From Asterella californica (lineage: Eukaryota; Streptophyta; Marchantiopsida; Marchantiales; Aytoniaceae): DNA of 64,000 nucleotides. A program made the position numbers and the translations under genes. Below, one piece after another: positions 12,642 to 22,216 of the stretch (the first letter of the stretch is position 1; each line of letters starts with the position of its first letter). Where the stretch lies: contig JAYKYS010000009.1 in NCBI GenBank assembly GCA_036924285.1, positions 25,214,001 to 25,278,000 of the forward strand, read 5' to 3'. The notes beneath the pieces were generated by a model, which searched no databases, was not told the origin of the DNA, and saw only the letters and a program-made list of their open reading frames with translations.

Positions 12642-14402
12642 CTCAAAGAACTCAGTGCAGGTCGAGGCGGAGTTCAGTAAGAGCTCGCTGATCTGAAATC
12701 TGAAATCGTCCGCTGGTATCTTCGGGCGTCGTCGTTCGTGCTTGGTTGTTGAAGCTGTGATCGAGTTGTCGCTGTGATTGAGGTGATTGCTGGTCGCAGA
12801 TCGATTTGCTGTTGTTGGGGTCGAGTGCAGATTTCTGTCATGCGGAAGCGCTGCAGAAATTTTGCGGAATGTTCTTGAAGTGTGTTGTTGGAGCCGGGTT
12901 GCGCATTTGGGCGTTGCAGACGGAGTACTTGGCAATGTCAGGCCGGAGTGGGCTCTTTGGAAGCGCATTGGAGAGACGGTTCTAGCGCACTAAGTTTCGT
13001 GGAGTTTGGTCGAGGATTGAAGAAGTTATGGCATGTCGAAGTTCGCTGCCGTGTGACCCGAAAGTACCAAAAGGCTAGTTACGTCAGATTTTGGTGCAAT
13101 TTGTTGTGGAAACTCGAGTTTAGGAGTTTTGTTGTGTGTGTGTGCATTCGCGAAGTGTGTCTTGTGCATTCGCGAATCTGTTGTGGTGGTTTTCGGGTTG
13201 GATTTGGAGGTTCTTGCTGTTTTACGTCAGATTTTGGTCACCCGTGTGCACCCGCAAGCTGTTTTCGCTGTTTTGGAGCTTCTTTTGGTGCAATCTTCTG
13301 CAATTCGAGTTGGAGCCGAGTCCCTTGGTGTGTGTTGTACCTGTTCGTCTCTACTTCAAGCGGAGCGGAGCGGAGAGTGAGCGGGAGTGTCGAGGTGTGG
13401 AGTGCGTGTTAGGAGGCGTTTAGAGGCTTCGAGGAGCAGAGGTGCGTGAGTGCGGAGGCGTGAGAGCGGAGTGCGAGAGTGCGGAGGCGGAGCGGAGCTG
13501 AGCCTGAGCCTGAGCCCGAGCCCGCGCCCGCCGCAAGCCAGCTTGCTGGCGTGCGTGAGAGAGGTATCCAAGTTCTAGTGTGTGGGAAGGGTAAAACCAG
13601 CTGGTCACCCATCCCAACACTATTTCTGGACCTGGACTCCTGACTTTTTAGTCTTAGCTTTGGCTTTACCACTAGACCAATAGCTCTTGGTGTCCTACAG
13701 GGATGCGTGCAAGTACTTATGGACTTGTTTAAGGTAGTAGGAGACCTTCTCGCACGTTCCTAGAGGAGTGGTAGGGCAACCCCATAGTATTAGGGGCAAG
13801 CTATAGTTGTGGTAGTGTTTGTCTATACCGGAGAGACGCGTATGTAGGCAGTTGGTGGCAGTTGTCTTGGGTGAGCTAGTAGAGCTACCACGTGGATGTT
13901 TTTGGAGCTACTAGAGGTGTGGACATCTAGTTAGTGACCTCCAGTGTCAGTTACGACAGTTGGTGACCATATATTGTGCATGTGGTCACCGACGAGGAGA
14001 CGTCAGTCCGGGTGGGGCTGGATTTCTCTTTAGGTGAATGTTTGAGTGTGGAGGGTTATCGTTTGGACTTCTTGTGGTTGGAACCCCTCCATATTCTGCT
14101 TCCTGTTTGTGCGCCGCGTTTGCTTGTGTTGGCGCTTGATTTCCGGAGTGAGTTCACTCCAGTGTGCTGTCGGTAGTGAGGCTGGAGTTGCGGACCAGTC
14201 AGACTACCTTTGTCTCTCTCACGGTGCGGTTGGAGTGACGACCAACAGACCGTGAGAGGCTGCCTGTGGTGATGGCAGGTACAGGTTGCCCTTATCTTGA
14301 CCGTCCTAGTAGGGGATAGGTGAGCTCAGTAGGAGCGGGGTTAGGCAAGTGATGGTTACGGTGGTGACGGAGATTGCGACTTCCGGTTGGGGAGTGTGCT
14401 AG
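12642..14402 (+). other. Long untranslated leader of the methyltransferase element
   Basis: About 1.76 kb with no convincing protein. It contains a GC-rich GCGGAG/CTGAGCC-type simple repeat (about 13360-13550) and a SINE-like tract (13575-13690). An in-frame stop at 14400-14402 bounds the open frame. I found no plant-type initiator-Met primer site next to R1. Splicing or internal initiation cannot be judged from sequence. Confidence 0.5.
13575..13690 (-). repeat. SINE-like tract with tRNA-type A box and 5S-like word
   Basis: The minus strand reads TGGTCTAGTGG, a good pol III A box in a tRNA-like 5' arm. A weak B-box-like GGAGTCCAGGTCC follows about 36 bases later, then GGGATGGGTGACC, which resembles the conserved 3' control region of 5S rRNA. 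No full tRNA fold or complete 5S gene is present. A tRNA-derived SINE remnant is the best guess. Confidence 0.35.
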
Positions 14403-14591
14403 CGGGATTCTCTCATCACGGAGTTCTCGGGAGGTTCTGGTGGGGACTTCTCCGACAGTGGGTATACACGGAGTGGGGTGAGGTACCGACTACCTACACC
14501 ATTGCCGTCGGTTGTTCCAGAGGACGAGTCAGACGCAGACAGCGCGTTTTCTGGTGGTGAGTCTAGTGTCACCACACCGTTGTTGTGGGAC

Positions 14592-17500
14592 ATGGATGAG
14601 ATCTATGGGGCCACGAAGGGGCCTCGACGTTACTCGGGTACAGTTGGTACCATTGAGCTGGATGACTTCATCCAGGAGTTCGACAGTTGGTGCGATCTGC
14701 AGCAGATGCGGAACCCACAGCTGTTTACACCCTTCATGGCGTGGAAGGGTCTGTTCCAGCACTTGGAGGGACCGCCGATGGACGATTATCATGAGTTCAG
14801 GCGAGATTACAGTGTTGAGATCGAGTTGTGGAGACAACATTGGTCTCCCAACTACGTTTCTATCACTACTGGCGCAGTTTCGGGAGGCGTAGCACCTGCG
14901 AGTTCGGGTGCCAGTAGCAGTGGTACAGCCGCAGGTGGCGGAGTACCTACTACCAGCGGTGCGTCCACAGGTAGTGGAGCGGGTGGTAGTGTGAGCGGGA
15001 TACCACCAGGGTTTAACCCTGTGGTTCAGTTCTTCCAATGTTTGAGGAAGAACTATCAGGGTGTGCGGACCGACAAGTTGAGGAGTCTGCAGGAGTTCCA
15101 GCGGAAGACTGGAGAGAGCCTACGCGAGGCGTTTACTCGCATGAGGCGGTTGATCAGCGTTACCCAAGGGGTGACGGAAGCACAGGCAGTCCAGTTCTGG
15201 TATGGGATACTAGACCGGGAGCTGCGTAGGAGAGTTAGAGATGCTACTCTTCTTAGAGATACCGCTCCGACGTTGGCGGTTGTCTTTAGTCTGGCTGAGC
15301 GGATTGAGCTCAACATGGTGGAGGAGAGGGTGGTGGTTGCTGGGTTCAGCAAGGAGACACCACATGGAGCGACCACCTCTTCTCGAGGATCACAGGCTAC
15401 GCAACAGCGTGGTGGTGGTGGTGGTAAGGATCGTGCAGAGCAGTCACGATCGCAGGGAGGTGTTGGAGGATCTGGTGGGCAGAAGCCCATGCCGTCCTTC
15501 TCTAGTCAGCAGCAAGCGGGTCCTTGCTGGACGTGTGATGGTCCTCATCAGCAGAGGGACTGTCCACAGAGGAGAGGTTATGAGACGTCAGGGACATCAG
15601 GGACGTCTCAAGCAGTACCTAGGCAATGTGAGCATTGCGGACGACCTGGTCACAGTAGTGACCGTTGTTTTGATCTCCATCCCGAGTTGCGGCAAGGGAA
15701 GGCTGATCGTGGACGAGGCGGAGGAGCTCAGGGAGGCCGTGGTGGTCGAGCTGGAGGTAGAGGTCCAGCACCTGGGAGAGGACCGGTCGATCCACCGTCT
15801 GCTACAACGTCAGAAGCAGGTATGGCTGCTCGGATTGAGCAGTTGGAGCAGAGGATAGCTAGTATGGCTATGGCTCAGCGGAGATCAGGTGGAACAGAGG
15901 CTTCCACGTCTTATGGAGGAGAAGGAGGTGACTTCGACTTCATGGCTGGTGTGGCGCAGATTGAGGCATCTGCAGCAGTGACTAGAGGTGCAGTGCGTGC
16001 CTCTGAGCCACGAGGCGCGTCAGTGGAGTTGGATCCACAACGCGGGGAGGCTGGTAGACAAGCCAGGCTTCCCCAATCGTTCACGTTATCGGAGGCGTTG
16101 AGGACCACATCTATGGTTCCTAAACGACCTACCGATGGTGCAGTAGAGTTGGAGGCATCGACATCCAGGAGTGGGTGTGATGTGAGTCCACCTTCGACGT
16201 CTGTGGATGCGACGTCGAACCCGATGTTGGGGGCGGCTACAGCAGTTTTGCGAGCCCCACTATTCTCAGCCACGGATATGAGGGCATTGGGAGTCAACTT
16301 GGCTCCAGTGTTCCAGTTGGCGGCCACGCTCAGTGAGAGCGAGGATGTAGTTACCTCTAGTGCTGAAGTAGTTCAGCGAGAGGCGGTAGACGTGTCCATG
16401 GAGTCGAGGATCAGGACAGCTACCAGTGGTACTTGGCAAGCGGCGGCTGCTAGGTTAGATGAGTTACCAGCTAGGCCGGCGATTGACCGTGCTAGTTTGG
16501 CACCAGGTGTGGTGTTGTTGGACAACAGAAGTGGTATCTTCTGTTTGGTGGCACCTTCAGGGAAAGTGTATCGACCCCAGAAGGTCTTGTTAGACTCTGG
16601 AGCCCAACCGTTAATGTTGGGAAAGGCGGCGTGTATTGGTTTGGGTCTGAAGAAGTCCGAGATAGAGAGATGTCCATTCCAGTTGCAGACATCTCTAGGG
16701 GGATCAGGAGGTACGGCTCTACACATGACACGGGAGATGTTGACGGTGAGAGTTCGGCCAGATCACCCCACGGATGGCTCTATGGTGAAGGCCAAGGCCA
16801 TTGTTACAGCCGCAGAGTCTTATGATGTATTGGTGGGAGGTGCTGTGTTGTACCCTATGGGGTTCGTGATTGACTATTGGGCAGAGACAGCATCTTACAG
16901 ACCAGGTTGGCAGTCCGGTGAGGGACGAGTGAGCCGCTTACCAGTGCGGTTCAGTGCTAGAGTTGGGACGACGGAGCCTACACCAGGAACGATGGCATCC
17001 GTTGCAGGGTTCAGTTCGGTCATCACTTGGCCGGGCGAGTTGTTGGAGGGTAATGCCCATGCGGAGGATACTCCGATCTATGAGGAGGTGGAGGACATGC
17101 CTAACATGTCTACGTTAGTACCATCTGCCTTGGATGTTCCACTCTGGAGTTCGAGTGGAGAGTTGCAGCAGTATGCTGATCAGTTGGTGCAGCAGGCTTG
17201 GAGTGAAGCTTTTGTACCACCAGTAGAGGAACAAAGGGTTGTTCCTGCTACTGGCCCTGTGACCTTATCACCGTTGGATACGACTCCCATTGTGTGGCAG
17301 TATCCAGAGGAAGGTGTATGTGTGCTGGAGCTGTTTGGAGGGATCAACACAGGTTTGGCTGCGGTATTGCAAGCAGGTATACAAGTACAGCGATACTTGT
17401 ATGTGGAGAGAGATGAGATTGCGAGACGCATCTCATTGCGACATGTGGCACGTTTGGTGCAGAGATATCCTGAGTTGTTGCCCATATCAGCTGTTAGAGG

Positions 17501-18515
17501 ATACCAGCAAGCATTACCGTCGGATATTTCGCTGCTGGGGGCGCAGGATCTCACGTTTGTGGGCACCATTCACTTGGTGATAGCCGGATGGCCATGTCAA
17601 GGTCACACGCGTGCAGGGAGAGGTCAGGGTTTACATGACCCGCGATCTAGGATGTTCTGGGAGATGTTACGGATCTTACGACATCTCCAGATGCATCAGG
17701 TGGATTCTCCAGCGTACATCTTGGAGAACGTTCCTTTGTTGGGTGATGCTCGTACACATATGATGGCGAGTGTGCACCAAGTGCGGTCTTGGGTTGGACC
17801 AGCAGTGTTGTTGGATGCAGCGACAGTGGGATCTCGTGCACATCGTCCACGGTTGTGGTGGACGAACTTGTTACCGAGAGAGGTGCTTAAGCGCGCACAC
17901 GATGGAGTGAGACGACCAGCGCACCTCACGGTTGATAGCATCTTGGATGCAGGACGACGATCTCAAGTAGTGAGAGTCGTCGATAGGTCACCCATGGCAG
18001 TGGTGAACCTAGTGGGACGGCCCATGGTAGCATTACCCACATTGGTAAGCTTTCCAGCGTCACATGCTTACAGAGATGGAGGACCTGGGCTTGTGTGGGA
18101 TGCTCAATTACGGCAGTTGGTGGAGCCCAATGCCGATGAGAGAGAGCGAGCGATGGGTTTCACTACGGGTACGACGGCAGTAGCTTCGGTGTCGGAGGCT
18201 TCACGTCGTCAAGTATTGGGTCAAGCAATGGACTTGAATTGCTTGACATGGATTGTTAGCCTTGGATTGGCTGAGCAGCGTCGGATGCGATCGACGGGTG
18301 TTACTGCTCGAGCACTCTTGAGCTCTTTGCCTACCGGGTCGGTGGAGGCAAAGGCTGGGGGCGAGGCACGTGGAGTTCGTCATCCTTGGACATCATGGGA
18401 TGTCATAGAAGAGAGTGTGGAGTTTGCAGCTAGAACTGCAGAAGTTTTACACACAGTAGCGGTGGAGGTTGTTGGTGGTGAGCAGAAGGAAACTGCTCCA
18501 GAGGCTGCAAGATAG
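14592..18515 (+). CDS. Gag - aspartic protease - DNMT3-like cytosine methyltransferase polyprotein
   Basis: 1307 residues from the first in-frame ATG; the frame is open from 14403 but has no earlier ATG. The N-terminal third is a retrotransposon Gag with a Gly/Ser-rich linker and two zinc knuckles: CWTC-x3-H-x4-C at residue 312 (15525) and C-x2-C-x4-H-x4-C at 346 (15627). The retropepsin motif LLDSGA is at residue 668 (16593). Residues 909-1229 form a C5 methyltransferase: motif I VLELFGGINTG (911), the catalytic Cys in GWPCQG (codon 17595-17597, residue 1002), ENV (1045), AHRPRLWWTN (motif VIII, about 1083) and a C-terminal SRRQVLGQAM block like motif X. The SxxHRxRxxWxN and C-terminal patterns resemble DNMT3 more than DNMT1 or Dcm. 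All key residues are present, so it may be catalytic. It would act on DNA in the capsid or in the nucleus. It ends at a UAG that is probably read through. Confidence 0.9.
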   Translation: MDEIYGATKGPRRYSGTVGTIELDDFIQEFDSWCDLQQMRNPQLFTPFMAWKGLFQHLEGPPMDDYHEFRRDYSVEIELWRQHWSPNYVSITTGAVSGGVAPASSGASSSGTAAGGGVPTTSGASTGSGAGGSVSGIPPGFNPVVQFFQCLRKNYQGVRTDKLRSLQEFQRKTGESLREAFTRMRRLISVTQGVTEAQAVQFWYGILDRELRRRVRDATLLRDTAPTLAVVFSLAERIELNMVEERVVVAGFSKETPHGATTSSRGSQATQQRGGGGGKDRAEQSRSQGGVGGSGGQKPMPSFSSQQQAGPCWTCDGPHQQRDCPQRRGYETSGTSGTSQAVPRQCEHCGRPGHSSDRCFDLHPELRQGKADRGRGGGAQGGRGGRAGGRGPAPGRGPVDPPSATTSEAGMAARIEQLEQRIASMAMAQRRSGGTEASTSYGGEGGDFDFMAGVAQIEASAAVTRGAVRASEPRGASVELDPQRGEAGRQARLPQSFTLSEALRTTSMVPKRPTDGAVELEASTSRSGCDVSPPSTSVDATSNPMLGAATAVLRAPLFSATDMRALGVNLAPVFQLAATLSESEDVVTSSAEVVQREAVDVSMESRIRTATSGTWQAAAARLDELPARPAIDRASLAPGVVLLDNRSGIFCLVAPSGKVYRPQKVLLDSGAQPLMLGKAACIGLGLKKSEIERCPFQLQTSLGGSGGTALHMTREMLTVRVRPDHPTDGSMVKAKAIVTAAESYDVLVGGAVLYPMGFVIDYWAETASYRPGWQSGEGRVSRLPVRFSARVGTTEPTPGTMASVAGFSSVITWPGELLEGNAHAEDTPIYEEVEDMPNMSTLVPSALDVPLWSSSGELQQYADQLVQQAWSEAFVPPVEEQRVVPATGPVTLSPLDTTPIVWQYPEEGVCVLELFGGINTGLAAVLQAGIQVQRYLYVERDEIARRISLRHVARLVQRYPELLPISAVRGYQQALPSDISLLGAQDLTFVGTIHLVIAGWPCQGHTRAGRGQGLHDPRSRMFWEMLRILRHLQMHQVDSPAYILENVPLLGDARTHMMASVHQVRSWVGPAVLLDAATVGSRAHRPRLWWTNLLPREVLKRAHDGVRRPAHLTVDSILDAGRRSQVVRVVDRSPMAVVNLVGRPMVALPTLVSFPASHAYRDGGPGLVWDAQLRQLVEPNADERERAMGFTTGTTAVASVSEASRRQVLGQAMDLNCLTWIVSLGLAEQRRMRSTGVTARALLSSLPTGSVEAKAGGEARGVRHPWTSWDVIEESVEFAARTAEVLHTVAVEVVGGEQKETAPEAAR

Positions 18516-18521
18516 CAGTCA
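18513..18521 (+). promoter_or_regulatory. Probable stop-codon readthrough site UAG CAG UCA
   Basis: The only stop between the two halves is UAG followed by CAG UCA. This fits the UAG-CAR-YYA readthrough context known from tobamoviruses. The frame downstream is open and in phase, with ten sense codons before the next ATG at 18546. Readthrough would yield a Gag-PR-MTase-RT-RH-IN-PHD fusion at a low ratio. Confidence 0.75.
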
Positions 18522-18545
18522 ACGACTTCGTCTTCTACCTCTAGC

Positions 18546-21500
18546 ATGGTGACAGAGGATACTTGGGAGCCGGAGATCGGACCCAAGCTTATAGGAGAGG
18601 AGAGACGAAGAGTTCAAAGATTCCTGAAGAGCTACAGGAATTGTTTTGCCTTCAGTATGAAGGATTTGGGTACCTTGAAGGGACCTGGTATACGGATCGA
18701 CTTGGCTAATGACACGCCAATCTTTCGACGTCCTTACAGGTACAGTGACATGGAGAGAGCCTTGATCCAGAGTCGGACTCAAGACTTGTTGGAGGCTGGG
18801 TTGGTGGAGATGTCGCATGGAGAGTATGCATCTGCCACAGTTATGCCAGCCAAGAAGGATATGTATGGCAACTACACAGATAGACGGATGTGTGGAGACT
18901 ATCGTCCTATCAATCGGCAGACGAAGTCTGATAAGTATGCCATGCCGACACCTGAGGAGATCTTTGATGCAGTGGGGCATGTGAAGGTCTTCAGTACTTT
19001 GGATCTTCGAGCAGGGTATCACCAGTTGCCAGTGAGAGAAGAAGATAAGTCCAAGACAGCATTCTGGGGAATTGACTCTCACGGCAAGGATTGTTTGTAT
19101 CAGTGGCGGTTCTTACCATTTGGGTTGAAGAACGCCCCTGCTGAGTTCCAAAGGGTGATGGACAGAATCCTAGCAGGATTGGATTTTGTCAGATGTTATA
19201 TTGACGACATCTTAGTCTATAGTGCTACAGTGGAGGAGCACGAGAGACACTTACGGGATGTGTTTGAGCGGTTGAGAGCTCATGGGTTGAAGTTACACCC
19301 TGGGAAGTGTAAGTTCTTCCAGGAGTTGGTAGAGTATCTGGGCCACACCATCTATCCAGGTGGATTGGGTGTTCAACAGACGAAGGTTGAGGCTATTGCA
19401 CGTATCCCGCGCCCCACAGATGTGAGTCGAGTTCGGGCATTTGTTGGTTTGGCGAACTTCTATCGTCGGTACGTGAAGGGATTTAGTGCAATTGCGAAGC
19501 CGTTGACCAAGCTGATGAAGGTGGACCAGGAGTGGCAGTGGGGAGATGAGCAGGAGCGAGCTTTTGTAGAGCTCAAGGATAGGTTGACATCTGCTCCCAT
19601 CTTGAGGAGACCCGTTAGAGGGCGTCCTTTCCAACTGCACACCGATTGGAGTATGTTGGGACTTGGAGCAGTGCTGACTCAGCATGATGATGAGAAAAAG
19701 GAGTTCGTGGTGGCGTATGCCAGTCGCTCCAACAATTCAGCGGAGGCGAGGTATAGTTCGTACGAGGGAGAGTGTTTGGCGGCAGTGTGGGCTGTTGCAC
19801 ACTTTCGATGTTATCTGTTTGGGAACCCCTTTACTCTCATCACTGATCACCAGCCGCTCAAGTGGTTGATGGAGTCCGACAAGCTTACAGGGAAGCTTGC
19901 ACGATGGGCTCTGATCTTACAGGAGTATGACTTCCAGGTAATACATAGACCTGGAGTCGCAAACCTAGATGCCGATGGGTTGAGTCGCAACCCATGCACG
20001 AGTCAGCAGGACCAGACTGGGGCTCGCTGGCATGACGAGGTTGATGAGGAGATAGTGCCAGGGTGGCATGCATCTGCCTTTCTTTGTGTGTTGGCCATGA
20101 ACTCTAGTATGGAGGGCCAAGTCGTATCTTTCTCTGGTCAGAGAGTAGATGACGAGTCTCCAGATCCTGAAGGTGGAGATGGTGTTTCAGACCAGCGAGA
20201 TATCCATGATGATGTGACCGTGATGGAGTATCTACGTACTGGTGTGGTAGTAGGCACAGTAAGTGCCAAGGAGCGAGATCGTGTCCTTCAACGAGCGAAG
20301 AGATTTCGACGAGAAGGACGACATGTACTTCGAGTGTGGGGTGATGAGAGGGTACGGATAGTGCCACATCCATCCCAGAGGGCACAGTTAGTACGACATG
20401 CCCATGAGGAGTTGGGACATTTTGGAGTGAAGCGTACGCATAGCTTACTCCAAGGACAGTATTGGTGGCGTGGTATGCACATCGATGTGCAACAGTTTGT
20501 CGCACGATGTGTGGTTTGTGATCGAGTACGAGCATCGTTTAATGCTCCTACTCCACAGTTACACCCCTTACCGATTATGGGGTTGGGTTACCGTTGGAGT
20601 TTGGATTTTGCGGGACCCTTACCGTTGACCGTACGTCACCACCGGTATGTGTTGGTGATGGTGGAGCACTTCTCCAAGTGGATTGAGTTGGTGGCATTAC
20701 CGGACAAGGCAAGTGAAGGGACGGCGTATGCGTTCTTAGATCGAGTGCTGAGTCGTTTTGGAGCACCAGCTGAAGTGCTGACCGACCAAGGTACAGAGTT
20801 CCTTGGTGAGTTTCAGGCCTTGTGTGATCAGGCGCTGATTGATCATCGGACTACATCTCGAGATCATCCTGAGGCTGATGGTTTGGCGGAGAGGGTAGTT
20901 CAGACGGTGAAGAGAGGATTGCGCAAGTATGGCTTGCAGAAGGGCCACTTGGGAGACTGGGATGTGCAGCTACCGTGGTTGGCTATGGGCTACCGTTTCA
21001 GCCGGCAAGCGTCTTTGGCTTCCTTCTCACCGTATTTTCTATTGTATGGCCGAGATCCAGATCTACCTTCGGCCATTCGTCGTGATTCTGCTGAGGTGCT
21101 GAACCTTGATGACCCGGATATGTGGGTGAGAGCATGTTCTCAACGAGCAGAGACATTTCGGAGAGTTATGCCTATGGCTTTCGAGAACCTAGCGATTGCT
21201 CAGCATAGAGACACGTTGCGATATGCGACTATCCGAGGAGGAGGTTATCGGCCATCGATTCGCAGGTTTCATCCTGGCGATTATATCTATCTACAGCAGA
21301 CTGCACCGACGACGTTGGATGTGACCGCAGGGCGCACTATTTTACGAGTGCGAGAGGTGTTACCTTCTGGAGTACTCATGTTAGAGGGCCGTGATGGTGT
21401 TGTGTGGAAGGACCATGTGCGTAATTGCGCGCCATGTCATCTTCCCAACATTGATGGTACCGTTGACCCAAGCTTAGCAGTTGTACGCGCGGGCTTGAGG

Positions 21501-21641
21501 TGTATGTTGTGTGGGTCTGCTGGTGGAGCAGCCCGTATGTTGGTGTGTGATGGTTGTTCGAGAGGTTGGCACATGTCATGTTTGACTCCACCTCTCAGTG
21601 TAGTTCCTACTGGACGGTGGGTTTGTCCTCGATGTATATAG
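18546..21641 (+). CDS. Pol: reverse transcriptase - RNase H - DDE integrase - PHD finger
   Basis: 1031 residues if counted from the ATG, though it is probably made as a readthrough extension of the preceding frame (same phase). RT has LDLRAGYHQ and the catalytic YIDD at residues 218-221 (19197-19208). RNase H has HTDWS (Asp 367), a Tyr-Glu pair in SYEGECLA and TDHQPLKWL. The integrase has an HHCC zinc region (about 617-660) and the acidic triad Asp 687, Asp 747 and Glu 782 (codons 20604, 20784, 20889). After a beta-rich C-terminal region the protein ends in a PHD finger, residues 986-1030, with spacing C-x2-C-x11-C-x2-C-x4-H-x2-C-x14-C-x2-C and the conserved Trp before the last Cys pair. The PHD occupies the place of a chromodomain, so it probably directs integration to modified or unmodified H3 tails (inference). 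No frame damage is seen. Confidence 0.92.
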   Translation: MVTEDTWEPEIGPKLIGEERRRVQRFLKSYRNCFAFSMKDLGTLKGPGIRIDLANDTPIFRRPYRYSDMERALIQSRTQDLLEAGLVEMSHGEYASATVMPAKKDMYGNYTDRRMCGDYRPINRQTKSDKYAMPTPEEIFDAVGHVKVFSTLDLRAGYHQLPVREEDKSKTAFWGIDSHGKDCLYQWRFLPFGLKNAPAEFQRVMDRILAGLDFVRCYIDDILVYSATVEEHERHLRDVFERLRAHGLKLHPGKCKFFQELVEYLGHTIYPGGLGVQQTKVEAIARIPRPTDVSRVRAFVGLANFYRRYVKGFSAIAKPLTKLMKVDQEWQWGDEQERAFVELKDRLTSAPILRRPVRGRPFQLHTDWSMLGLGAVLTQHDDEKKEFVVAYASRSNNSAEARYSSYEGECLAAVWAVAHFRCYLFGNPFTLITDHQPLKWLMESDKLTGKLARWALILQEYDFQVIHRPGVANLDADGLSRNPCTSQQDQTGARWHDEVDEEIVPGWHASAFLCVLAMNSSMEGQVVSFSGQRVDDESPDPEGGDGVSDQRDIHDDVTVMEYLRTGVVVGTVSAKERDRVLQRAKRFRREGRHVLRVWGDERVRIVPHPSQRAQLVRHAHEELGHFGVKRTHSLLQGQYWWRGMHIDVQQFVARCVVCDRVRASFNAPTPQLHPLPIMGLGYRWSLDFAGPLPLTVRHHRYVLVMVEHFSKWIELVALPDKASEGTAYAFLDRVLSRFGAPAEVLTDQGTEFLGEFQALCDQALIDHRTTSRDHPEADGLAERVVQTVKRGLRKYGLQKGHLGDWDVQLPWLAMGYRFSRQASLASFSPYFLLYGRDPDLPSAIRRDSAEVLNLDDPDMWVRACSQRAETFRRVMPMAFENLAIAQHRDTLRYATIRGGGYRPSIRRFHPGDYIYLQQTAPTTLDVTAGRTILRVREVLPSGVLMLEGRDGVVWKDHVRNCAPCHLPNIDGTVDPSLAVVRAGLRCMLCGSAGGAARMLVCDGCSRGWHMSCLTPPLSVVPTGRWVCPRCI

Positions 21642-21812
21642 CGGAGATAGTCAATTAGATCTTTGCGTGGTATGGATTGCAGACAGGCGACTAACGATGG
21701 GGCGATGTAGCACCCGGCCTCCTGATCCTTGCACCCATGAAGGTGTGTATCACGTAGTTGAGATATGGAGCTATCTGGAGTTAGAGGGACCTAACCGCCA
21801 GTTAGGGGGGCG
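21642..21812 (+). other. 3' untranslated region of the methyltransferase element
   Basis: 170 bases without a frame. It includes a G-rich tract (GTTAGGGGGGCG, about 21801-21812) directly before the first R2 copy, a possible polypurine primer. Confidence 0.45.
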
Positions 21813-21920
21813 ATTGTGGTACACTTGTGTATGTGTATGACATTGTCCATGTGTTATGTGTATGTGTGGTGTTTCTCTGACAGCGATGTATGTTGTGTAG
21901 CGATGTGTATGCGCACGACA
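21813..21920 (+). repeat. R2 repeat, internal copy (108 bp)
   Basis: It starts ATTGTGGTACAC and ends CGCACGACA. It is identical to 22216-22323 and separated by two bases (GC) from the 3' R1 copy. A diverged minus-strand R2 is found at 39064-39166 and another in copy 2 beside R1. Confidence 0.9.
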
Positions 21921-21922
21921 GC

Positions 21923-22216
21923 TGTCACGTCAGTTTGGGCACCTCGGCTAGGTTGACCGAGTGCGAAGTGGCGCATCCCGGTAAGGCCGTTAGTGCCGTT
22001 AGGGCGAGTTGGGAGGAGAGTCCACTAGGGGTAAACTTCGCAGGTAGGGCTTGGAGGCCTTAGTTCTTTGAGTTGAGCCTTCAAGCTCCAGGCTATGGTG
22101 GATAGTCTAGTTGAGTGTAACTTGGATTCTCTTCGCGTTTAGAGTGGGTTTGGCTTGACCGTTTGTGAGTAATCCTTGTTGTGGTGTTGGAGATGGTAAT
22201 CTCTGTATTCAGATTA
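21923..22216 (+). repeat. R1 repeat, 3' copy (294 bp)
   Basis: A near-perfect copy of 12348-12641. It is immediately followed by the second R2, sharing one base at the joint. Confidence 0.9.

Noticed and set aside
12639..13672. Several overlapping 60-176 codon frames in the leader
   Set aside because: They overlap on both strands in GC-rich repetitive sequence, lack motifs and have skewed composition.
13640..13690. A functional tRNA gene on the minus strand
   Set aside because: Only the 5' arm and A box are tRNA-like; the B box is weak and I could not form a complete cloverleaf.
14478..14592. GTG at 14478 as the start of the Gag-methyltransferase frame
   Set aside because: The frame is open from 14403, but GTG is not a usual start in a eukaryotic nuclear gene; the first ATG is 14592.
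17316..18276. Methyltransferase as bacterial contamination or a restriction-modification gene
   Set aside because: It is in frame within Gag-Pol, flanked by retrotransposon repeats and target duplications, and its motifs are DNMT3-like.
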